This document shows positions 9,720 to 20,800 of a stretch of 61,245 bases of DNA, piece after piece. The DNA is taken from NCBI GenBank assembly GCA_008931825.1, contig QXVZ01032547.1, forward strand, positions 1-61,245, written 5' to 3'. The notes under the pieces are model-generated. The model did no database searches and was not told where the DNA came from. It saw only the letters and a list, made by a program, of their open reading frames with translations. Made by a program: the position numbers and the translations under genes. Every line of letters starts with the position of its first letter. Positions within the stretch are counted from its first letter, which is position 1. The DNA is from Phallusia fumigata (Eukaryota; Chordata; Ascidiacea; Phlebobranchia; Ascidiidae).

Positions 9720-12700
9720 GCGCTTGCACACCAACGTTATTCTTTGTGTTTATAGAGGGGTTGTTGTTGCTGTGTTTTTGTCGTCGTCATGGTTGTTGTT
9801 GTCGTTACTCTATGTGTGTTTATTTCTCTGTCTTTGTCCCAACTACTTAATACATTCAAACGTTCTACAAACATCTTGTGCTAATCAGAACCGACGGTTT
9901 TAATTGCAACGTGAACACAAGATTATATGTCATTGGGGCAGTGATAATCGAACTAACAATAACGACAAATCCTTGGGACAGATTTAAATNATTGATAATC
10001 GAACTAACAATAACGACAAATCCTTGGGACAGACTAAAATAACCATGTCGCACCAGCTGATATAGCCGACAGAGTTTTGGAATGTAAGGAACTGCCATGG
10101 CCCCTGTTACGAGTTAAACGCACTTTGAACCTGCGTCTGAATATTTAAAAATGGCATGCATTTATATCGCTGCGTCGCCTTTGACACGGTTCAGTGCTTC
10201 CCTCATTAAAACAACCCAACGCGAGTGCTTTGCTAATGGCACGGTTCAATGCGTTTTCAGTATGACACATTCAATAAAATATGTAGGAAATCTGTGATGT
10301 AGGATGTTTTAAACCTTTTTGGGTCTTTGCTTTTATCAACTCTACAAATGCATTTGCTAACAAATAGAATGTAAAAAACAATGGATGACATTAAGCGTCC
10401 TTTACTACGGTTTTTTGCATGCACAAACAATTCGACCACATAAACTGTATGTTATTTTAAATTACCAACTAAACGCAGGCCATTTAACATTACAAATTAT
10501 TAAGCACAAATTTTGAAGTGGCCATGCGCTCATTAGGTTTTTCAATCAAACCTGTTAACACTAAATCAAAATTTTATAGCAGGGGCGCTAAGATGACCTT
10601 GATAGTTATTGAAGTAATGGATGACTAGCCGTGGCACGCCGTCCCCTGCTGTTAAACTTCGCTTTCCTTCTACGCACTGCATTTATTGACGCCTGCGTGG
10701 CACCATCGCAAGCTATTGCGTTTTTGTTTGGGAAGTTTTTTTGATACATCGGTAGTATTAATCTGGACACAGATATGCCTCAAATTTCCACGTGTTAGTA
10801 CTAACTCTCCAAAAGGTGTGGACTAATTGTAAGGCACGTACAAAAATACCTGTTACTCAACTTTTTTGGCTCTGATCCAAATTTAACACACTATTTTTTG
10901 AACAACCGATGAAAACCTGGCGAAGGTGACACAAATTGTTCGATTAAACTGCATGAAAGTAAAAAAGGAGGTTTATCCAATGCCATCGATAATGTGTTTT
11001 TTGTAGGTGGTAAAACGACAGTCCGCCCAGAAAAATAAAGCTTAAAACTTCGGGATGAATCGTGCAAGCATCTATCAATCAACAGAAAATTTACGTTTGT
11101 GTTACTTTCTTTTACTTGGTTGGAATGACTCTGGAACGTATTCAGAAATTTTGCAACCAACGGCATCAATCTATTCAGGTTTGGGGGAATGTTTTAGATA
11201 TTTTATAGTTAACCGCTTTAGGCTAAAATGTGAAGCGATGGGTTGAGCATAAAACAGCAACTTGTATTTAGTGCGTGTGCCTCGTTGACCTACATTCGCT
11301 AGTTGCGACATGCACGCGACCGATTGTGCGGCAACCGTGACGGATTACATCCTTGTATCAATAGGTTGTTTCTTTTTTATCTTCAACGCGAGTTAGAAGT
11401 CCCCACAAGAGCAAGGTTTCCCAAGACGTCGGCTTAATTACTTTTGGTAGACGCGAGTATTTCTGTGAAATGAACAATTCATATTAAAAGTTGTTGCGTG
11501 AACAATGCACAAAAACATGCCTTAGCGCAGCTGCGAGCCAGGCTATTTTGATTTACCTTTTGACGAAAAAATTATGATTACCTAAAGTTTGGTAAGCTTA
11601 GAGTTTGCTGATTTTGATTTTGGCCCGCATCTTGGGAAACTCTGCCATCTTTTGAATGCCCAATTTTGTTGTTCATATTTGCTGGCAAATGTCTTTATGA
11701 AAACGGCATAAAAATCCCAACAAGCCGTCTAAATTTAATCAAAAACGATTTTTGCACTGTTGTTCAAACATAATTTTTACACGCACTCGCGGTTGATTTT
11801 CTCGAGAAATATCTGTTATTTCGTGTTTATTAACAATTTTTTTCACACATTTGTAAAAACGCTGTTTCAAAGAAATACAGCTGTTTAAAAAAAATCGTTT
11901 TGGGCACGCAAGGCCACAGCTGATTACAGCACGCACTGCCAACTGGTTTTTGTTTCAAAGTTTCTGTCCTCGCACGCACATTGATTAGTTTGATTAGCCA
12001 CCTTAAAGAGCACTGTGTAGCACCATAAGTATCGGGCCAGTGTGGCGTAGCAAATTAGGAAAATCACATCAGCGTCTGTGTAAGTACATCATAAATAAAG
12101 GCAATGAAGCACTTAATAAAGCTTCCATAGCTTGCATACAGGTCGCAATAAATTATTCTTTATTACGTAACAGAGCGCTTGTTCTCAGCTCTTTACTCCC
12201 TACCACTGAACTCTAGTAGGCTGAGATTGTTGTGTTTAGACGTAACTTGAAAAACTTTTATTCGACTTTACCGTTCTTGTTGTGCCAGAAGGCGGTCGCT
12301 GACGGAAAATAGCAAGGGTGTGGTATCTGTCCCGACCAACACAGTGTTTTTTCTACTTTTCTGTTTATATGTTACGAAGTTGTTACTGTCGGCATGTTTT
12401 GGATTCAAAACATTTTAGAGCGCAAGCTGTCAATGACGTAGGTCCCTGGTAGACTGTCGTATGTCGCCAGTTACACAGTAAGCTCGGAAGCAGACGTTTT
12501 TAAGTTTTCTTACTGCGAAGAACTACTTTGAAAATGTTATAATGATCAGTTGGTCGACTTCATCAAGTTTGCTCTGCTTTTTTGTTCGGGGAAAGTGTGC
12601 TTGAAAGTGAATAAAAACAAAACAAAGATGCGTACTGTCTAATAAACGCCACAAATTAGCAAAATATGTATCAATTTGAGTTTTGCGAATGCAAAATTGG

Positions 12701-12835
12701 ACATAAGTTTCTGCGTAAATTTTTAATACAATGCTTGGCCGTTCTCCCAAAATTGGATGTTCGATGAATGCAAAACGGTCAAGCTCTGCCTTTTTTCTTT
12801 CGCCCCTGCAGCGAACATAAAAGCGTCACCACACT
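9720..12835. other. Duplicated 3' flank and copy B upstream region; no gene
   Basis: No supported coding region. 9720-11370 is the 3' flank shared with 13859-15370. A single N at 9990 is flanked by the same 40-bp word (9942-9982 and 9994-10034), again suggesting an unmerged overlap. 11606-12835 is the start of duplication copy B. Confidence 0.5.
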
Positions 12836-15800
12836 TTGCAAGCTCCAGTAGCACAAAAAATGAGTCAGAGTCGAAGAGTGATTTTTTTTCGCCCATCCTG
12901 TGACGATTCTTCGAGCACATCCAGTGAAGAATCGCCAAATACAAAAGGAAAGGACAAGCCGAGCACGTCCCGTCATGTTCAACCGATAACTGCTCGAAAA
13001 CGTTGTTCTAGCACTTCCAGTGATGATTCGCTGAGCACATCCATCAAAGAATCGCCAAATACGCAAGGAAAGGACATGCCGAGTACGTCCCGTCACGTTC
13101 AACCGATAACTGCTGGAAAACTTTCATCTAGCACTTCCAGTGATGATTCGCCGAGCACATCCATCGAAATATCGCCAAATACGCAAGGAAAGGACATGCC
13201 GAGTACGTCCCGTGACTTCCAACCGAATACCGCTCGAAAACGTTCATCTAGCACTTCCAGTGAGGATTCTTTGAGGACAACAAGTGACTATTTTTCGAGG
13301 GCATCAAGTGACTATTTTTCGAGCACATCTAGTGAAGATTCGCAGACCACATTAAGTGACTATTTTTCGAACACATCCAGTGAAGATTCTTCGAACCCAT
13401 CCAGTGAAGATTCGCTGAGCGAATCAAGTGACGATTCGCTGAGCGAATCAAGTGACGATTTTTCGAGCACATCCAGTGAAGATTCGTTGAGCACATCCAG
13501 TGAAGAATCATCGAGTACGTGTGGAAAAGACATATCAGGCACGTCCCATCATGTTCGACCGATAACTGCCCGAAAACGTTCATCTAGCACTTCCAGTGAG
13601 GATTCGCTGACCACACCCAGTGAAGAATCGCCAAATACGCAAGGAAAGGACATGCCGAGCACGTTCGTCGTTCAACCGATAACTGCCCGAAAACGTTCAG
13701 CTAGCACTTCCAGTGAGGATTCGCCGTATGGAAAGGATTTGCCGAGCACGCCCTGTCATGTTCAACCGATAGCTACCCGAATAGACTCACCTGACACTTC
13801 CCGTGAGGATTCGCTGAGCACATCCCCTCCACCTCGAAAACGACAACGAAAACAATGAACACTTGCACAGAAACGTTATTCTTTTTGTTTATAGAGTGGT
13901 TGTTGTTGCTGTGTTTTTCTCGTTGTTGTTGTTACTTCCTATGTGTTCATTTCGCTGTCGTTGTCCCAACTACTTAATACACATTCAAACGTTACACAAA
14001 CATATTGTGTTAGTCAGAACCTAGGGTATATGTCATTCGGGCTGTGATACTCGACACTAGCGTTTCGCTTGACACTAATAATAACGACAAGTTCTCAGGA
14101 CAGACTGAGATGACCATGACGAACCAGATGAAAATGTAACGAACTACCATGACCCAAATTTGATTTTTTTTATGTTTTCCCTGCTTCCCTGATTAAAACC
14201 AACCCAACGCGGGTGCTTTGCTAATCGCACGGTTCAATGCGTTTTCAGTATGGCACAATCAATAAATAGGTGGGAAACCCCTGATTTAGGATATTTTAAA
14301 CCTTATTTTTGCCTTTCCTTTTATCAACCTGCCCAAAGCATTTGCTAACAAATAGAAAGTACGCTACATGCGTTTTGCAAAACACACAACAATAAACGAA
14401 GGCAAAAAGGCATTACTACAAAGCAATGGATGATATTAGGCTTCGCTTTATACGTTTTTTGCATGGACAAACCATTTGTGGACATAAACTGTGTGCTATT
14501 TTATATTAACAACTGAACTCAGGCCATTTAACATTAGAAACTATCCAACACAAATTTTGAAGTGGCCATGCGCAAATTGGGAATTAGAATCAAACCTGTT
14601 AACACTGAATCGAAATTTTAGTTCAGACAGGGCATCTGTGCAATGGCGCCACACAGACCTTGATAGTTGTTCAAGTAATGGATGATTAGCCGTGGCACGC
14701 GGCCCCCTGCTGTTAAACTTACCTTCGCGCTGGATTTATTGACGTGGCACCATCGCAAGTTATTACGTGTTTGGGAAGTTTATTTGCTACATCGGTAGTA
14801 CTAATCCCGAAGCAGATATGCCTCTAATTTCCACGTGGTGGAATTAACTCTACAAAAGGTGTGGACGTTTTGTAAGGCACGTACAAAAATACCTGTTACT
14901 TAACTTATTGGGCTCTGATCCAAATTAAACACGACTATTTTTTAAATAACCAATCAAAGCCAGGCGAAGGTTACATAAAAGCAAAAAAGATGGCTTATCC
15001 ATGCAATGCCATATATATTGCGTTTTCTTGTAGGTGACTGAATCGCTGTCCGCCCAGAAAAACAAGCTTAAAACTTGAATGAATCGTGCAAGAATCGATC
15101 AAAGAACAGATTTTGAAAATTTCGGATTGTGTCACTTATATTTACTTGGTTGGTATGACTCAGGAACGTATTCAGAAATTTTGCAACCAACGACATCATT
15201 TTATTCCGGTTTAGGCTAAAAACATGAAGCGATGTTGGGGTTAAGCATAGAACAGCAACTTGTGTTTAGCGCGTGTCCTCGTTGACCTACATTCGCAAGT
15301 TGCGACGTGCACGCGACCGATTGTGCGGCAACCGTGACGGATTACATCCATGTCTCAATAGGGAGTGATTATCATAAGCAATATCTGGCCCTCTAACAGA
15401 CAACATCACCATCGACGATCGCTGTTTTTTTTTAATTGTAGATACGAAAGTTTCCAATAAACAAGATCAGTCGATTTAAAACATAGGAATGTATATTTCG
15501 CCTAATCACGACATCGTCATTTCCTGTACAACGTAAAAACAGCATAAAACTTGCAAGCTTTAAACCAAAACAACGGAAAGTAATGCCGCTCGTGTCAAGT
15601 CGCCAAGTGTGATGCTCCTATCAGAATGACTGTAGTGGAAACACACAAACTATAAAATCTTGAGCGGCAAACGAGATAAAATGTACAGCCACCTACCGGG
15701 AGAGGATAAATGGTGGCCAGAATGGTGTAATCAAGTATAAACCCGGTAGGCAACAGCGGGCAAAGCAGGCAGAAAAGCGACAAGCAAAACAAAGCAAAAA

Positions 15801-16200
15801 CAAATTTTTTATATTGATCGTAGCACCGGTGGTTTTCAAACCACTTGGCTTCGGCCTAATCCAACAATTCCATATCAGGTTCCTCGGAGAACACTCTGCA
15901 AGATCTGGTCTTTTGGCGTACGTTTAGGGGTGCCCAAGGGCATAGTGTTGACTTAACGACGACGCATTATCGCTGTGTTGGCTGTATAAGTTGGACTGAA
16001 ATGTATTCCATATGGTCCAGTGGCCCGTCCAACGTGTACAAAATTTGTTTTTGGGAGAAGCATCACGAATACGAGTATTTCTTCACATTGAACATCTAAT
16101 ATCGAATATCGTTGCGTGAACAATGTATAAAAACATGCCAGGATAGTTTAACTCAATTTGGGCGAATATATTATGCTTACTGAAAGTTTAGTAAGGAAAC
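11606..16200. repeat. Segmental duplication, copy B
   Basis: Direct tandem copy of 2985-11605, shortened to about 4.6 kb. It lacks the two transposons of copy A and the coding N-terminal domain. It carries its own insertion of about 0.7 kb at 15370-16060. Conserved landmarks include gagtttgctgat, the actgcgaagaactac word near 12507, the gene with its tail, and gttgcgtgaacaatg near 16113. Confidence 0.8.
12836..13858 (+). CDS. Ser/Asp/Glu-rich repeat protein, N-terminally deleted paralogue
   Basis: Intronless 340-codon frame, paralogous to 7548-9719. The first codons (MSQSRR, then the T-run context) match the start of the full copy. The sequence then jumps directly into DDSSSTSSEESPN, so the domain corresponding to residues about 13-187 is removed precisely and in frame. 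The array keeps 40-residue units with PITARKR-like basic segments. It also contains a local 27-30-bp minisatellite giving SDYFS and SESSDDS variants around 13270-13500. It ends PPRKRQRKQ, so the predicted nuclear tail is preserved. An open frame and conserved tail suggest it is or was functional rather than dead, but a pseudogene cannot be excluded. Confidence 0.6.
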   Translation: MQAPVAQKMSQSRRVIFFRPSCDDSSSTSSEESPNTKGKDKPSTSRHVQPITARKRCSSTSSDDSLSTSIKESPNTQGKDMPSTSRHVQPITAGKLSSSTSSDDSPSTSIEISPNTQGKDMPSTSRDFQPNTARKRSSSTSSEDSLRTTSDYFSRASSDYFSSTSSEDSQTTLSDYFSNTSSEDSSNPSSEDSLSESSDDSLSESSDDFSSTSSEDSLSTSSEESSSTCGKDISGTSHHVRPITARKRSSSTSSEDSLTTPSEESPNTQGKDMPSTFVVQPITARKRSASTSSEDSPYGKDLPSTPCHVQPIATRIDSPDTSREDSLSTSPPPRKRQRKQ

Positions 16201-17823
16201 TATAGTTAGTTAATGTGTTGTAAATCTGCGATGAAGTGGTGCGTGCAGAACAGCAACTGGAAGCACCACCGCTCAAAATGGCGAAGTAACAAAACGTTTT
16301 CACTTTGTTGTGATTTTATTGCATCCTATTTCATGAAATGCGACAAAATTGGACTGCATCACGACAATCCGAAAAACTGTTTTGTCAAACTTTCGTACAG
16401 TATGTTTTTGCGCCAAAGTCGCAGTATCCTGGTTGGCATGGTTACAAATATCATGTGTGAATAACGCGAATAAACCAAAATACTTTCCCGACATCTCGTA
16501 CTAGAGTAACACAATCACTAATAAACCTAAAGACGCCATTCGGTTTAAATTAACCTTTCTAATCTCACAATTTAAAAAACAGATTTTTCGTCCATAATCT
16601 TTTTACTTGTACAAGTGTTTTCAGAGCTACATTTGCACATGTATGAATTTTTATGCATGACCGTCGGTCACCACAAGCTCCACGTGGCCGCTAGTTACTT
16701 TCACGCAGTACAAGCTCGGTACACTACAACCCAAGCATCAACGCTTGTTCGAAAACCACTTGTATTTCACCCAACGTTTGTAATCTACAGTACAAAAATG
16801 GATTTTCAAGAAAGAAGGGAAAGCTTTTTCACAAAACTTACAATTATGACGGAATGGTGTCGCCTTTTATTTCCTACCTGCGCGGGAGATTCGCTCTGTG
16901 CCCGAACTATCACGAAAGATCTTAAAAACGGCCACCACGACGACAAAAAGGAATGAGGTATTACAGTCAAACCAAGTCAAACATACTCGACGGTGTACGT
17001 CCTAATGCGCACAAAACGCCTCGTTGTTCTCACCTCGGCCAAAATATGTTACGCTTCAACACACTTGTAATCTCTGTCGTTGTTCAAGTCAAGAAACGTA
17101 CACAAAAACTTGTTTCAAACGTCTGTAATTGTAGATGTAAATTTCTTGACACGCAAAAGTCACGATCAATTTACTGAACTGGAAAAGCAGAAAAAATACA
17201 TACAGAATATGAACATGATCAATCGATATACTAATAACAAGACTACAGAAGCAAGAAACAAGCAAAAGATTCAAATCTAAACCCTCACAACAACAGAAAG
17301 AAAACATTAAGAAGTTAATGTATTGCACCGCAAAAAACTAAAAGTTAACACCTTGCGTGTGTAGAAATAGTTGACACGTATGTTCTTGGCTGAGGTAACA
17401 CTTTTATAACAAATTTGACGCCAATAGTCAAGTTCTGTTAATTAAAAAGAAAAAAAACCTACACAAAAGGTAACAGTACTGTCCGAACAAAACAAGACAA
17501 TCTAATGATTACACAAAAATAAAATTTTCAGTCGGGAGAATACGTGCACCTACTTCAAAAAGTACAACAATGGACTAACGTACAAATACTATACATAGAC
17601 GCACAAGAACATTTGTGCACTGCGTCAAGGAAAACAAGAGCAGAATGGAAACCATCTTTTCACAGCTCCCCTATCGCGAAGAAAATCTCTGGCTGCCTGA
17701 TCCCTGCTCATTCTCGTTTCCAAAATTTGCTCTAAAAATTCCGCCTGAAGGTCGCTCCCGTCAGGACCGTTAAAGTGATAAAGCTGCAGTTAAATGTAAT
17801 GTTTACAGCAGGTAAATACAAAG
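13859..17823. other. Copy B 3' flank and unique spacer; no supported gene
   Basis: 13859-15370 and 16060-16200 are duplication sequence. 15370-16060 is private to copy B and includes cggtggttttcaaacc at 15831, which resembles one hAT end, but no partner end was found. 16200-17823 has short plus-strand frames (16615-16956 is the longest) without supporting signals. Part of it may be 3' UTR of the minus-strand gene ending at 17824. Confidence 0.4.
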
Positions 17824-20800
17824 CTAACATTCAGGATATGTCAATACTTGACTAACAGGAATATGTCGTTTGTCCACTGCAAATGAGTAGTAATGATTGC
17901 AGTCAGCTGTAAAATTGGGAAGTGATGATGTCATATCGCTGTCGTTCTCAGATTCGAGAGGCGAAGATGACGCGTAATTCGATGTCGGCGTTTGGGAAGT
18001 GCTGTCCGGAGTTGTTTTAAGCCACAAGGCATTTTCGCTGGCGATACTGTCTGCATGGAAATTAGAAATTTATAAGTAAACGTACTAAAATGTCTTGAAT
18101 GCGCTTTTATGTTTTACAGAAGCAAGTTTACGAGAATCGGACTTACCACAGCTTGAAGTCAAACTGTCAATACACTCAATCAGATCAGGAAGCCGGTTCT
18201 TGGACGAGTCACGAACAAATACGAATCGAATAATTCCTCGGGTCAACATGTCACTGCACACTAGATGAGCTTTCAATTTTACTAAAACATAAAACCGAAC
18301 CTTTCGTTTGAAACTTGGTAATGGCTGTTTGGTATTTTTGCTGGAGACATCAGTGCTCAATAACATCATTTTCGCGCAGTTTGTCTTAATATCAGACACA
18401 CTATCAGTATATTGATTTGACCTACACATAAGCTTAATCTCACTAGTTATTTTTTAAAACATGCAATTGCAAAGTTTATTAATTACCATCCATGGCATCC
18501 ACTTTTTTGGCAAGAATCTTCATCACCTTTGCAAGAAACTGTTGACCTGAGAATGATTTTTGCTGTCGGCATAAAAATCGTACCATCTCAGAGCTCAGAG
18601 GTTGGCTGGGGTTATTGACCTAAAGTAATATTTTTTTGTCTCTAACGAAGCGTTTCAAATATATTAACATTTTTTTCATATGACTATCTCTTTTAAAATA
18701 AATTTTCGGGGTCACTACAGGTTTCTAACATTAATATGCCAAAGCTTGCATCAATTTAGGAATTAGCCTCCAACCAAAGGGGTATCATTCTCCATATTGC
18801 CATTGCCACGCACTCCAACCCCTTTAATGAAATTTCCACATATACCAGCACTTCATATTTTTAAAATGGATAAGTATTCAACACATGCATCCCTCATTTC
18901 CTTGGGATATTATAACATACTGTATTTGTTTCTGCAAGCGCAAACCCCTCTCCTGCACTAACTTATTAGCAGGTAAGTTTTAGATATGGAACAAAATTCA
19001 AAACAAGAAAAAAATACATTTGGCAAATCAAACAATTTGACTTGTAGTGCGCTCCTGCCAAACGCATGATTTAAGCCCCATAGCTATACACACACCAAAC
19101 AAATACTAAGCGTCGCGGTCACACAACTAAAATACCTTATTAATAGCTGTGTGGGAAGAGCCTTAAATATTGTCCTGCAGTAACCTTTGACCATGACTAA
19201 CCTGCAGCAACATTTGGCTTTATTGGAGTGAACTACCGTAAATGATAACAGAGCTACAGCGTTGAGGTTTTTTTAGCTTGGTAAAAGAAATCATAGCGAC
19301 ACAATAGCACCAAGCCGCAAATAGCTACACAACATTCGGACGTGATAAAGGGCGCAGTTCATGTACCATACATAAACGTTAAACGCGATGTAGCCATACC
19401 GTCGGTTTAAGGAATTTTTGACAGGGCGAAGTAAGTTAGGTTAGGCGCAAAACTTGTACATTGACTTGCAGTAATTTTTGACTGTACGCAGGCAACCAGC
19501 TATAAACGCTCAATGACGTTTTTTAACGCGGTTTCGGTCATGCATTATAAATTCAATATTAACGTTTTGCCCTAAGATGAAACAAATACAAGTTTACATT
19601 CAATGGTACGGCGGCATAGCTGTTATATAACTTAAAGCGTTTAAAGCGTGACATAACAACCATGTTTCGGTTATCGCAACACAATCACATCTTGTTTGTC
19701 GAAAGCTAAATGACTGTTGAGAAGCGGTGATCTTATACCACCCGCTGCGTTGTGTTGCTCGTAAACCTATCGTTCACACCCGTTGCGCTGTTTAGTGTTC
19801 AAGGCAGAACAGCAATCGTGAAAACACATTAAAAATTAAATAACCTGGTTAAACTGCCAATAAAAGAACCCCATCGTTGAATTTACCAAATTCACTCAAT
19901 ATTTCCAACCCACATGGCCTGGAAACGAAAACTCACATTTTGGAGGCATAAGGGTGATACCAAACCAAAATCGCAAAATGCATTCAATGCTCACCATGTA
20001 GAAACAATCAAACATAAAGTTCTAGGTTATTCACTTTATTATCTAGCAATTTTTAAAATTACTTTTGGGACCTTTTGATTAAAAGTTCAGTATACTTCAT
20101 ATGCCTTTTATTGTGTGTAAAAATTGGTAATTGCGTGTCTCTTTCAGAACCTAAAGCTGTAAAAGACAAATCCCCATTTCAAGGGAATAAAATGGAAGAA
20201 ACCAATCTAAACTCCTAAAACGCTTTTTGTTGCTTGCAATGAACTAACTATCATAAAATTAAAGTCCAAGATAATTTTGCATTTTTTGAAATTCACATTT
20301 GGGGGCGTGAGGTTCAATCAATGGGTGAACTAGGTTAGGAAGTTACGAGCACATCTTCACTAATCTACCATGTGTACAAATTTTTTCGACTTCTTGACTT
20401 AACGGGAGGTTGGACAAAAAAGGAGGAAAACAATGCATGCCCCTTTGGAACCATATTAACTCTAAAACCATTCAAATACCAATAATATTGTCTACCTTTA
20501 TTTCGGTGTAAAGACTGACAACTTGGGGCGTCGGCATGAGAAACAGTTCTAGGACTGAGAGAGTTCCCTGCAGATTCTCCGACATATCGTCTACGGTGAG
20601 AACTTTGAAAGACGTAAATTCCTTCAAAAGGCATCGGTACAACACAAGCAGAAGAAAGGCTCGCGAGTAAGCTGACTCTCCGTGTTCTTTCAGCGCGATT
20701 GTAGCCTTTCCAAGTTCCTACGAGAGTACAATTAAAGCAAGTTGACCACTTTTTAACGCTATAACAAACGAGTTACACGAGCAAAGCTGTTTTGCAGGGT

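Larger units (their letters stand above)
2985..11605. repeat. Segmental duplication, copy A
   Basis: Blocks of this interval recur in the same order in 11606-16200. About 2985-3310 matches 11606-11990. About 6330-6560 matches 12160-12550. About 7110-7560 matches 12590-12860. The repeat-protein gene and its 3' flank 9720-11370 match 12836-15370. About 11450-11605 matches 16060-16200. Copy A additionally holds a hAT-like element and a 1-kb inverted-repeat element that copy B lacks. Ends are approximate because they were judged by eye. Confidence 0.8.

Noticed and set aside
15831..16060. Possible hAT end (cggtggttttcaaacc)
   Set aside because: No matching inverted end and no 8-bp target duplication could be found.
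16615..16956. 113-codon plus-strand frame
   Set aside because: No splice partners, no recognisable domain, and composition like surrounding spacer.
20365..20634. 89-codon minus frame beginning MPFEGIYVF
   Set aside because: Overlaps the true exon 20717-20496, whose other frame is longer, starts at a proper acceptor and ends at a gtagac donor.
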